A DNA stretch of 6,637 bases from Actinomycetota bacterium (GCA_023488645.1 JAMDDL010000121.1:1-6637); one strand, 5' to 3'; counted from the first letter of the stretch, positions 1-5,605 are shown. The notes: generated from the sequence alone by a model not told the origin. Numbers and translations are program-made.

Positions 1-1425
1 TTCCGAAGCTTGGTACCCCTCAGTTGCTGTAAAATTTAAATTTGCTTTACTTAATATTTGCTGCACGAAATGGTTACAATTATTATTATAAAGATTATAT
101 GCTTTGGTATAATTTTTTTGAGCCTCAGCAAACATATATTCCCCTTTCTTTTTTGACACCGAGATATATATAGATCTAGTGTATGTATGCCCGGGTAATG
201 ATCCTGAGCCACCATCTATAAAGTTTTTCATTTGATCTTGACTTAAATCTATTGTAGTAACATACCCTTCTAAATCCAATCCATCAAAAATATCTACTTT
301 TTCATACCAAGTTGGATCTTTTGGATCAAAACAGTAATAAATACCACTCTTATTTGCTTTTTTTAAAATCATTGCAGAATGTCCAAATTTATATACCTCA
401 TTTTGATTATTTAAGTAAAACACCCCTATTATATCTTCGCCGCTTATATCTTCATTTGCTGTTAACCCAAACATCGCACAAATATCTTTGAATTCAAAAC
501 TATTTAAAAAATTAAGCAAAATTTCTTCTTTAGACATACCGCTTTTTAACTTATTTACCCAGTTGGCATAACCGTTGGAATCGGGTTCTCTGTTAAATAC
601 ATTTTTATATAAAAAATTTACAAATTCTTCAGAGCCCATTGGTGATATTTTTGACTTAAGCTCATCGCTGAATACTAAATTACGTACTACTTCATTAGGT
701 GTTATTCCATTATCTAAAGCCGTTACCCAGTCATTTAATCCGCTATCATCCGTAACTCTGCCTAAAATATTGTCATAAAGCGTTTTTACAAACCCTGTGG
801 CAGTTCTGCCATATAAATCAGCCTGCTGATCGATGGAAAGTTCTAATAATATTAGCTCTTCCAGCGTAAGAGGTCTGCTTGCACCTGGAGGATTTTCTGT
901 TATTGTAAAGTCGTCAAAATACACAACATCACCAGTTCCACCATTAAGTACTGCTTGAAGAATAACAGAGTCAAAAGATGGATAACTAGAAAGGTTACCT
1001 GTGACAGCTGTCCATGAATTTGTTGGCAAGTCACCGGGATAATAAACTTGAATAAAATCTCCTACTATATTACCGCCAGAATACAAGTGTGCTCCCACCC
1101 ATAGACCCCCACTAAAATTTATAGGTTTAATTTTACAACTAAAACTAAGATTGGTTGTTGGCACTGAAGACAGAGTATACCTCATGCTTGCATAATTTAC
1201 TCCTGTTGGTATGGAAAATCTAGCAACATTATTACCTCCATCATTATAAATATCAACAGTATAATCACCGCTACCTGTTATCCACCATCCATCTAAATTC
1301 CCGGAACTGAAATCTCCATTTGTAACAAGATTACCCGAATCAGCGTTTAAAAAACCAACAGGAATGATAGTAAGAATTAATGCTATCAAAACAGAAATAA
1401 CACTTAACCTCACTACTCTTTTCAT
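1..1425 (-). CDS. Secreted protein: CBM-like domain, DUF4214 repeats and permuted papain-like (NlpC/PPPDE/LRAT-type) C-terminal module; 3' end cut by window
   Basis: The frame is open for 475 codons from ATG at 1425 to the window edge, so the C-terminus is missing. AGGAGG at 1435-1430 lies 4 nt before the ATG and fixes the start. Residues 1-29 form a Sec signal peptide (MKRVVR, a hydrophobic stretch, then a likely cut near FLNA/DSG). Residues 32-176 resemble a carbohydrate-binding jelly roll: they open LVTNGDFSSGNLDGWW and close VVYFDDFTI. Residues about 205-315 hold two DUF4214-type repeats (LYDNILGRVTDDSGLNDWV and FLYKNVFNREPDSNGYANWV). Residues 345-455 contain FGHSAMIL (His349) and YNNNCNHFV (Cys450), the H-then-NC order of circularly permuted papain-fold enzymes (DUF4105, PPPDE, LRAT). 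I infer an extracellular or surface protein that binds glycan and may cleave a peptide, amide or acyl bond. Signal peptide and DUF4214 are seen with good confidence; the catalytic assignment is tentative. Confidence 0.85.
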   Translation of the reverse strand, partial: MKRVVRLSVISVLIALILTIIPVGFLNADSGNLVTNGDFSSGNLDGWWITGSGDYTVDIYNDGGNNVARFSIPTGVNYASMRYTLSSVPTTNLSFSCKIKPINFSGGLWVGAHLYSGGNIVGDFIQVYYPGDLPTNSWTAVTGNLSSYPSFDSVILQAVLNGGTGDVVYFDDFTITENPPGASRPLTLEELILLELSIDQQADLYGRTATGFVKTLYDNILGRVTDDSGLNDWVTALDNGITPNEVVRNLVFSDELKSKISPMGSEEFVNFLYKNVFNREPDSNGYANWVNKLKSGMSKEEILLNFLNSFEFKDICAMFGLTANEDISGEDIIGVFYLNNQNEVYKFGHSAMILKKANKSGIYYCFDPKDPTWYEKVDIFDGLDLEGYVTTIDLSQDQMKNFIDGGSGSLPGHTYTRSIYISVSKKKGEYMFAEAQKNYTKAYNLYNNNCNHFVQQILSKANLNFTATEGYQASE

Positions 1426-1429
1426 ACTG

Positions 1430-1435
1430 CCTCCT
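1430..1435 (-). promoter_or_regulatory. Ribosome binding site of the secreted DUF4214 protein
   Basis: AGGAGG read on the minus strand, 4 nt before the ATG at 1425. It is a full anti-Shine-Dalgarno match and decides the start. The 148-bp gap up to 1573 holds no convincing sigma-70 promoter; a second purine-rich SD-like AAAGGAGG (minus strand, near 1509-1516) is not followed by a usable start codon. Confidence 0.8.
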
Positions 1436-1573
1436 AATTTATTTTCTTGACCTTTTTATTGTCTTTTGCTTCATCCCTCTTCTGGTAGCTTAAATTTTTA
1501 CTGATAAACCTCCTTTACTGTCCCAGTTTTTCTATAAAGTACTGTCAGTGTTAAAGTTATCGTTCGTACTTAC

Positions 1574-1768
1574 TTATACCAAATCATTAAAAAAAATTTG
1601 TTCAACGGGAATACTTATTGCTTTTGAAATTTTGCACATGTTTTCATAAGAAGGGGTTCTTTTCCCTTTTAGCCATCTGTTTAATTCGGCCGGGCTTTTG
1701 CCAATTTTTTTAGCCAGCCAAACCTGCTTGATCCCTTTTTCCTTTAAGATCTTTTCTAATTTAGTCAA
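1574..1768 (-). CDS. Small XRE-family HTH transcriptional regulator
   Basis: This 64-residue protein is essentially one helix-turn-helix of the Cro/C1-XRE type. LEKILKEKGIKQVWLAKKIG forms helices 1-2, SPAELNRWLKGKRTPS is the turn, recognition helix and loop, and the rest packs as the last helices, ending IPVEQIFFNDLV. The start is TTG at 1768, supported by AGGGG 5 nt upstream on the minus strand. It is divergent from a second XRE gene at 1875, and the shared region carries a palindrome and a tandem hexamer, so cross- or autoregulation is likely. It could also be read through into the secreted protein downstream on the same strand (148-nt gap). It is at the short end for free-standing XRE regulators, but no domain piece is missing. 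Confidence 0.85.
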   Translation of the reverse strand: MTKLEKILKEKGIKQVWLAKKIGKSPAELNRWLKGKRTPSYENMCKISKAISIPVEQIFFNDLV

Positions 1769-1799
1769 CCGGACCCCTAAATTTAATATACGAATAAGT

Positions 1800-1813
1800 G
1801 CTAACGCTAACGC
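1800..1813. repeat. Tandem hexamer (GCTAAC)2 GC in the divergent regulator region
   Basis: GCTAACGCTAACGC is two head-to-tail copies of GCTAAC plus a partial third, immediately beside the 1814-1835 palindrome. On the minus strand it reads GCGTTAGCGTTAGC and lies upstream of the TTG-started XRE gene. Its place between two XRE genes suggests a second regulator binding site; the sequence shows the repeat, the role is inferred. Confidence 0.5.
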
Positions 1814-1835
1814 ATATTGACGAAATTGTCAATAT
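1814..1835. promoter_or_regulatory. Palindromic operator candidate between divergent XRE genes
   Basis: ATATTGAC (1814-1821) and GTCAATAT (1828-1835) are perfect 8-bp inverted arms around a 6-bp centre (GAAATT). Dyads of about 20 bp are typical targets of XRE dimers. The site lies just upstream of the plus-strand promoter and about 46 bp from the minus-strand start, so one bound regulator could control both genes. TTGAC within the arms could itself serve as a -35 element on either strand. Confidence 0.55.
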
Positions 1836-1838
1836 TTT

Positions 1839-1868
1839 TTACCAAAAAAATAAAAATTATTTTATACT
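1839..1868 (+). promoter_or_regulatory. Promoter of the plus-strand XRE gene (probably leaderless)
   Basis: TATACT at 1863-1868 is a near-consensus -10. TTACCA at 1839-1844, 18 bp upstream, is a weak -35. The expected transcription start 6-8 nt after the -10 falls on or beside the GTG start codon at 1875, and no Shine-Dalgarno sequence precedes that codon. Confidence 0.45.
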
Positions 1869-1874
1869 TTCCGT

Positions 1875-2192
1875 GTGAGTGTCAACAAAAACAAAAACCG
1901 AACAGATGAAAGCTTTTATATAGCTTTTAAAAACCTTAAAGAAAAATTAAATTTATCCTTGGGTCAAATTGCTATAAAAACCGGACTCTCCAAGTCATTC
2001 TTAAGCGATATTATAAATAATAAAGTATTGCCTCCCAAAGACGAATTCATAGAAAAGATAGCCAAAGCCTTAGGGGTAGAGCCTGATTATTTTTTTGAGT
2101 ACAGGCTTAGAAGGCTGACGGAGTTTATCAGCGAGAACAGGGAGTTTTTGGACGAGTGCATTAACAAAAAAACAGATTACAGGAAAAAATAA
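1875..2192 (+). CDS. XRE-family HTH transcriptional regulator, 105 aa
   Basis: Residues about 15-72 are an XRE helix-turn-helix: FKNLKEKLNLSLGQIAIKTG, then LSKSFLSDIINNKVLPPKDE, then FIEKIAKALGVEPDYFFEY. A charged C-terminal tail of about 33 residues (YRLRRLTEFISENREFLDE and on) is probably helical and could mediate dimerisation. The start is GTG at 1875; no alternative start lies before helix 1, and no SD precedes it, so a leaderless transcript from the TATACT at 1863 is the simplest reading. It is divergent from the 64-aa XRE gene, with a dyad operator candidate between them. The decayed DUF1016 nuclease lies downstream on the same strand; HTH genes are sometimes found beside such nucleases, but a functional link here is only inferred. 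Confidence 0.85.
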   Translation: MSVNKNKNRTDESFYIAFKNLKEKLNLSLGQIAIKTGLSKSFLSDIINNKVLPPKDEFIEKIAKALGVEPDYFFEYRLRRLTEFISENREFLDECINKKTDYRKK

Positions 2193-2255
2193 TACAAATT
2201 AAGCCCTCAAATACCCTAGAAGCGACGAAAAAGACCAAGGTATACATTTTTTGAT

Positions 2256-2280
2256 ATTTCCGAGACAGTGTCTCGGAAAT
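2256..2280. repeat. Perfect 12-bp inverted repeat in the DUF1016 linker
   Basis: ATTTCCGAGACA (2256-2267) and TGTCTCGGAAAT (2269-2280) are exact reverse complements around a single G. It sits in frame in the nuclease remnant, encoding ISETVSRK. No T-run follows, so it is not a terminator. It shares the ATTTCCG/CGGAAAT ends with the palindrome at 2367-2397. Confidence 0.8.
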
Positions 2281-2366
2281 TGCTTTCTGAAAAGTCTGAG
2301 GTAGCGCCTAGGGAATTATCCTATCCCAAAATGGGTAAGAATACTCAAGAAATTCAGACAGTGTTT

Positions 2367-2397
2367 GGAATTTCCGAAGTACTGATGCGGAAATTCC
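2367..2397. repeat. Second inverted repeat in the DUF1016 linker
   Basis: GGAATTTCCG (2367-2376) and CGGAAATTCC (2388-2397) are perfect 10-bp arms around an 11-nt centre. The arms share ATTTCCG/CGGAAAT with the palindrome at 2256-2280, so the two look like related copies. It is also in frame (GISEVLMRKF) and ends 8 nt before the amber codon. Confidence 0.8.
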
Positions 2398-3114
2398 TGT
2401 TATCATAGTCTCACTACCGCTTACTCATACGCATTGATGAACCCCTTAAGCGAGAATTCTACGAAGCAGAATGTATCAGGGGAAATTGGTCTGTGAGGCA
2501 GATAGATAGGCAAATTCAATCCATGCTTTACGAACGAACAACATTATCCAAACGTAAACTGACAGTCATTGCCAAAGCACACGAAAAGCCTCTCGTCTTA
2601 AAACCAGAAGATGAAATCAAAGACCCTTATGTTCTGGAATTTCTTGGATTAAAAGATGAGTATTCAGAATCACAATTGGAAGAGGCTTTAATCAAACATC
2701 TGGAGCATTTCCTTCTGGAATTAGGAATCGGTTTTACCTTTATTGATCGCCAGAAGAAAATCACTCTTGAGGGGACCCATTATCGTCTCGATCTTCTCCT
2801 TTATCACCGAATCTTGAAATGCCTCGTAGCAATAGATTTGAAGATTGGCGAGTTCACTCATGCTGATGCCGGGCAAATGAACCTTTATCTGAATTATTTA
2901 AAAGACAAGGAAAAACTTCCTGAAGAAAATAACCCGGTAGGAGTCATCCTTTGCTCAGATAAAAAGAAGACCGTTGTTGAATACGCCCTTGGAGGAATGA
3001 ACAATAAAATATTTACTTCAAAGTATAGACTGCAATTGCCTGAGTCAGAAGTCCTGAAGAGCGAAATAGAACATGAAAGACAAAGACTTCTGGAAATGAA
3101 AATTATTGAATAAG

Positions 3115-3198
3115 AGCAGGACAAAGATTGAATGTAAATAAAAAATCCTCGGTTTTTACGCCGAGGAGGCCTCATTCTGTCCTACCTTAGCAGGACAA
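3115..3198 (+). repeat. 10-bp direct repeat AGCAGGACAA flanking the terminator segment
   Basis: AGCAGGACAA occurs at 3115-3124 and again at 3189-3198, bracketing the minus-facing terminator. The right copy also forms a small hairpin with TGTCCT at 3178-3183 (AGGACA at 3192-3197). The repeat could mark a small insertion or duplication edge, but it is short and has no other mobile-element hallmark. Confidence 0.4.
3137..3167 (-). terminator. Rho-independent terminator, minus-strand orientation
   Basis: TCCTCGG (3146-3152) pairs with CCGAGGA (3161-3167) around an 8-nt loop. An A-rich tract at 3137-3145 becomes a T-run after the hairpin on the minus strand. On the plus strand nothing T-rich follows. 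No minus-strand gene that it would end is visible to its right, so it is either an orphan or half of a former bidirectional terminator. It lies 30 nt after the nuclease stop codon. Confidence 0.6.
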
Positions 3199-3247
3199 GC
3201 ATATACTATCATACCTTCTTATGCCTTGTAAAATGTTGGAGTGACAG

Positions 3248-3304
3248 ATGGCTAAAGAAGATTCAGCAGCCAGAGAATATCCGGAAATAACTGTTTATGG
3301 CTAA
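3248..3304 (+). CDS. 18-aa micro-ORF (possible leader peptide)
   Basis: ATG at 3248 is preceded by GGAG at 3238-3241 with 6-nt spacing, the best ribosome binding site in this stretch. It encodes MAKEDSAAREYPEITVYG and ends at TAA. The same frame continues past a second stop (TAG, 3326-3328) into the cysteine-rich ORF at 3332, so the two could be pieces of one former small gene or two peptides in series. The start MAKEDSAA resembles MSKEDSTA of the minus-strand micro-ORF at 6566. No function is recognised. Confidence 0.35.
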   Translation: MAKEDSAAREYPEITVYG

Positions 3305-3331
3305 AGTCAATTATATTTGCTTCTGTAGATA

Positions 3332-3481
3332 ATGTCTGGTGAAAATGGTTTGAGAGCTGGTTCTTATGACTGCTACTACGGCGGGCTTTATAAATCTTGC
3401 TGCCGGGGTTCAACAGCGGTGCAGTGTATCAATTACTGCGAGCAGGATGGAAGGTATCCTCCAGAAGGGACCTGTGTCTGA
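3332..3481 (+). CDS. 49-aa cysteine-rich peptide, six Cys
   Basis: The ORF runs ATG to TGA and encodes a small protein with Cys at 14, 23, 24, 32, 36 and 48, the spacing C-x8-CC-x7-C-x3-C-x11-C. Segments include YDCYYGGLYKSCCRG and CINYCEQDGRYPPEGTC. Six Cys with a central CC pair in about 35 residues is the layout of disulfide-knotted peptides; metal binding is an alternative, since CINYC is a CxxxC. There is no signal peptide and no strong ribosome binding site before 3332, but the same frame upstream holds an 18-codon ORF with a good one. Translation is therefore uncertain: it may be the C-terminal part of a decayed gene of about 75 codons. I do not recognise the family. Confidence 0.4.
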   Translation: MSGENGLRAGSYDCYYGGLYKSCCRGSTAVQCINYCEQDGRYPPEGTCV

Positions 3482-3650
3482 GTATTTAAATCTATGCTTT
3501 GAGCAATAGTTAAATTCTTCTCTGAGCCTACAAAAACCTTAATTTAATCTTATTATTGCAAAAAAGTGCGGAAGATATTTTAATTTAAAGCCAATGATTG
3601 AAGTGTTATGAAAAGATTATCTGTATATAATGGTTTAAAGTAATTAATGT
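3482..3650. other. Gene-free stretch before the protease remnant
   Basis: AT-rich with stops in all plus-strand frames. TATAAT at 3626-3631 looks like a -10 element, but no -35 lies at suitable spacing. No His or Asp catalytic segment of a trypsin-like protease can be read here, so the 5' half of the downstream protease has been lost rather than merely frameshifted. Confidence 0.5.
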
Positions 3651-3857
3651 TTGAGTATCGGTAAAGTTTATGGAGATAGCTTTGTTCTTGGCAGTATAAA
3701 TAATAAATTGAATGTAATCAGAAAACTTACAACTACACCCATAGGTGGCGAAAGTGGAAGTTCAGTAATAAATCTGAATGGTGAAGTTATCGGAATTTTA
3801 ACTGGCGGGCTTACATATATAAATACAGTCTTAGAAGCAATAGATAATTTAAAATAA
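3651..3857 (+). pseudogene. Trypsin-like serine protease, C-terminal remnant
   Basis: The 68-residue frame from TTG carries PIGGESGSSVINLNGEVIGI, the catalytic serine block of chymotrypsin-fold proteases (GxSGx, Ser35), followed by ILTGG and a closing helix NTVLEAIDNLK. The preceding VYGDSFVLGSINN matches the beta-strands before that block. Such domains normally need about 180-220 residues with His and Asp upstream; neither is visible and the frame is closed by TAA at 3645. The TTG has no ribosome binding site. I read it as a decayed 3' end. Confident on the fold signature, fairly sure it is non-functional. Confidence 0.6.
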
Positions 3858-3865
3858 TATTAAGA

Positions 3866-3876
3866 AATGTTATAAT
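3866..3876 (+). promoter_or_regulatory. Extended -10 promoter of the DUF5678/retropepsin operon
   Basis: AATGTTATAAT contains TGnTATAAT (3868-3876), an ideal extended -10 that needs little -35 (TTTAAA at 3848-3853 is weak). The expected start near 3883 would give a leader of about 34 nt containing AGGA at 3907-3910. The same 11-mer occurs at 4758 and, on the minus strand, at 6610. Confidence 0.6.
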
Positions 3877-3916
3877 ATGCTTTCTTATTTATCAACAATA
3901 TTTTTCAGGATTAAAA

Positions 3917-4129
3917 ATGACAAAAATAAAAGAAATTGATTTAACAAATTTAATTAGACCATATGCTAAAGAAAATCTATGGATTGCTTTAAATACTGCA
4001 CAAGATAAAGTTATTGCAACTGGCAAGACTTTTCAAGAAGCTATTGATAATGCCAAAAAAAATAGTAACGAAAAACCAGTCTTGATGCAAGCTGTCCAAG
4101 ATTATTCAACATATATTCTGGGCTATTAA
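3917..4129 (+). CDS. DUF5678-like small protein, first gene of a two-gene operon
   Basis: This 70-residue protein has the pattern of DUF5678-type domains. LWIALNTAQDKVIATGKTFQ is a beta-hairpin (W-x-A-L, then K-V-x-A-x-G-K). EAIDNAKKNSNEKPVLMQAV is a helix and strand, and it ends in YSTYILGY. AGGA at 3907-3910 lies 6 nt before the ATG. The stop is followed after one base by the ATG of a retropepsin-like protease, so the two are translationally coupled. The biochemical role of this domain is unknown to me. The coupling suggests it is a partner, inhibitor, chaperone or substrate of the protease. It is cytoplasmic by absence of a signal. Confidence 0.75.
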   Translation: MTKIKEIDLTNLIRPYAKENLWIALNTAQDKVIATGKTFQEAIDNAKKNSNEKPVLMQAVQDYSTYILGY

Positions 4130-4130
4130 T

Positions 4131-4532
4131 ATGAAAATACCCTATTCTTTGATACCATCATCAACACTGATGGGTAAAGTAATAATTACAAAAGTTCCTT
4201 TATTAAAGTTAGAATTTAAGGAATATTATATTAATTGCTTGATAGATACAGGGGCAGTAGTTTCAGTTATGCCATCTGAATTTGGTGAAGCATTAGGATT
4301 AGAAATTAAAAAAGGTGAACCATTTGTAATGAAAGGCATAGATAATATAAATATGCCTTCATATATACATGAAGTTAATTTCTTTATAGATAAATATGAA
4401 ATTAAATTAAAGATAGCTTTTAGCGATGGTTTTAAGTTCCCTTTTGGTTTATTAGGCAGAGAAGGGTTTTTTGATTATTTCGAAGTTCACTTTTATCAAA
4501 AGAAAGGGTTTTTTGAATTGATTAGCTGTTAG
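4131..4532 (+). CDS. Retropepsin-like aspartic protease, single domain
   Basis: This 133-residue protein has the two signatures of retroviral-type aspartic proteases. CLIDTGAVVSVMP carries the catalytic DTG (Asp39) followed by the hydrophobic strand, and FGLLGREGFFDYFEVHF is the C-terminal hydrophobic-hydrophobic-Gly block (107-121). A flap would lie around KGIDNINMPSY (68-78). Family members are active as homodimers, each chain giving one DTG, and this length fits. There is no signal peptide or membrane segment, so it should act in the cytoplasm. It starts 1 nt after the DUF5678-like gene and has no separate ribosome binding site, relying on translational reinitiation. Substrate unknown. Fold assignment is confident, the physiological role open. 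Confidence 0.85.
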   Translation: MKIPYSLIPSSTLMGKVIITKVPLLKLEFKEYYINCLIDTGAVVSVMPSEFGEALGLEIKKGEPFVMKGIDNINMPSYIHEVNFFIDKYEIKLKIAFSDGFKFPFGLLGREGFFDYFEVHFYQKKGFFELISC

Positions 4533-4819
4533 AACCATTAGAATTAACTTAACAATTTAATATCAATTTAAGACCTCTTTTGGAAACTTTTTTATTTTGA
4601 AAAAGAAAATGAATTAAAATGGCACTGTATGTAGTGATTGCTTTAGCGCGGTTTGTTAATTTTCTATAATCAGATCTGCAATATATCCTTTTTGAATAAC
4701 AATAGGTTATTTCCAGAGGTTAAAAACCATAAATTATTTTATTTCAAATATTCCTTTAATGTTATAATATTTTCATTAATATATATTTTTATAATACATT
4801 AAAATGCTTAGATGTCTAA
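4533..4819. other. AT-rich intergenic stretch with promoter-like sites
   Basis: No credible gene. TGnTATAAT at 4760-4768 is a full extended -10 inside the 11-mer AATGTTATAAT (4758-4768), and another TATAAT lies at 4790-4795. Both point toward the decayed ORF at 4820. No terminator hairpin is visible after the protease gene. A 16-codon ATG frame near 4620 is hydrophobic but lacks support. Confidence 0.5.
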
Positions 4820-5011
4820 AATAATGAATTTAGCCCAGCTGAAATTGATATAAAAGCATCTGATTTTGTCTCCAGAGCATGCAACGGATTTAGTAAAGGC
4901 TTAAGTTCTAAATTAAATAGTTCTAATAGTGAGAAATAAACATAAAAAGTAACTGATTTTGGAAACATGTCCAAAGATCTTGAAAAGATTCATCCAGAAA
5001 TTGCGCCCTAA
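4820..5011 (+). pseudogene. Decayed small gene, unknown family
   Basis: One frame reads EFSPAEIDIKASDFVSRACN and on through SKGLSSKLNSSNSEK, stops (TAA 4937), stops again (TAA 4943), then continues in the same frame as VTDFGNMSKDLEKIHPEIAP to TAA at 5009-5011. There is no start codon in this frame. An ATG at 4812 in another frame gives MSKIMN just before the open part, as if one base was gained or lost. Together this looks like a former gene of about 65 codons. Codon use looks coding, but I recognise no family. Confidence 0.35.
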
Positions 5012-5155
5012 TTAATTTTCTCCAATTGTTTGCCCATTATCTATAATTGTTATAGAATATTTCAAATATACGTGTCTTTTCTATGATTTTTATAATAAAG
5101 TATTTTTTAACCTTAATTTTTATACTAAACTTTATTTTCTCTCATGGAGGCTCTC
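5012..5155. other. Upstream region of the TIR gene
   Basis: AT-rich. CTATAA (5041-5046) and TTATAG (5050-5055) form a small dyad around TTG. TATAAT at 5091-5096 and TATACT at 5121-5126 are candidate -10 elements, neither with a convincing -35. GGAGG at 5146-5150 is the ribosome binding site for ATG 5156. Confidence 0.4.
5146..5150 (+). promoter_or_regulatory. RBS that selects the 5156 start of the TIR gene
   Basis: GGAGG lies 5 nt before ATG 5156, while the earlier in-frame ATG at 5144 overlaps it and has no SD of its own. The four extra residues from 5144 (MEAL) are therefore probably not translated. Confidence 0.7.
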
Positions 5156-5605
5156 ATGGACGATTTTGCTGGAATGAAGGCAATGATAAGTCTATCTTTA
5201 GGCGAAAGAGATCAACCAATAAGCGATTACTTTTGTACCTTAATTAAACTTGCAGGTTTTGAAATAGAAATAGTTAAACCTGGCGATCCGGAAGAATCTG
5301 CCAGCGAAAGAGTGAAAAATTGCATTAAAAACAATGATGTTTTTATAAGTATCTTATCTGCTAAGCATGAACTAAAAAATGGTAGATATATGCCTTCCTC
5401 ATGGCTTATTGATGAAATAGGTAGAGCAGTACAGGCGGAAAAACCTATCGGTGTGTTTATTGAAGAAGGTATTACAGATATCGACCATTTGGTTGAAGTA
5501 ATTAAAGGGGATTATTTGCAGTTTAAACGAACAGAAAACCCTATTATTATGCCCGATAAAATCATTAATTATTTAAAAAAATTAATTGACATGTCTATTA
5601 ATTAA
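5156..5605 (+). CDS. TIR-like domain protein (probably the N-terminal part of a frameshifted fusion)
   Basis: The start is ATG 5156, chosen by GGAGG at 5146-5150 (149 aa; 153 from ATG 5144). The domain alternates strands and helices as in TIR folds. KAMISLSLGERDQPISDYFC is strand A and helix A, FEIEIVKPGDPEE strand B and the following loop, and NNDVFISILSAKHE the central strand. PSSWLIDEIGRAVQAEKPIG carries Trp83 and Glu87 (5156 numbering), the W-x3-E-x2-x-A signature whose Glu is catalytic in NAD-cleaving TIRs, and is followed by the strand VFIEEG. Bacterial TIR proteins commonly act in anti-phage abortive infection by degrading NAD+ or making signal nucleotides. The gene stops at TAA 5603, but a coding-like frame continues at once in another phase. 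Other Rossmann-like folds are possible; TIR is the best reading. Confidence 0.65.
   Translation: MDDFAGMKAMISLSLGERDQPISDYFCTLIKLAGFEIEIVKPGDPEESASERVKNCIKNNDVFISILSAKHELKNGRYMPSSWLIDEIGRAVQAEKPIGVFIEEGITDIDHLVEVIKGDYLQFKRTENPIIMPDKIINYLKKLIDMSIN

Larger units (their letters stand above)
2220..3113 (+). pseudogene. YhcG/DUF1016-type PDDEXK nuclease, N-terminally truncated with internal amber codon
   Basis: The intact part is a DUF1016 C-terminal nuclease domain. RLDLLLYHR supplies the first acidic residue and CLVAIDLKIGEF the (D/E)xK pair of the PDDEXK fold. WSVRQIDRQIQSMLYERTTLS is the usual linker helix. A GTG at 2493 gives a 206-aa frame, but the same frame runs upstream through SHYRLLIRIDEPLKREFYEA, which belongs to the family. 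It is interrupted only by TAG at 2406-2408, exactly where homologues read LSWSHYR (TGG to TAG). Before that codon the frame stays open back to 2220, covering a linker rich in TVS-like repeats. The roughly 100-residue DUF1016 N-terminal domain is absent. Base composition is visibly richer in G+C than the downstream region, suggesting separate acquisition. Truncation plus nonsense mutation make it a pseudogene, though the C-terminal domain could still be made from 2493. Family recognition is confident. Confidence 0.85.

Noticed and set aside
575..778. 67-codon plus-strand ORF
   Set aside because: It lies antisense inside the secreted DUF4214 gene, has no ribosome binding site, and its protein looks like no family; the minus frame carries clear domains.
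1516..1546. TACTGTC direct repeat at 24-bp spacing upstream of the secreted protein
   Set aside because: Only 7 bp and not tied to a recognisable promoter; could be chance.
2894..3175. 93-codon minus-strand ORF
   Set aside because: Antisense to the nuclease domain and running through the terminator hairpin; low-complexity Ser/Leu composition typical of a shadow frame.
4620..4672. 16-codon hydrophobic ORF
   Set aside because: No ribosome binding site and a length expected by chance in this DNA.
2406..5011. Stop-codon recoding to explain in-frame stops at 2406, 3302, 3326, 4937 and 4943
   Set aside because: All three stop types would not be recoded together (here both TAA and TAG), and the intact genes end normally at TAA. 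Gene decay explains them better.
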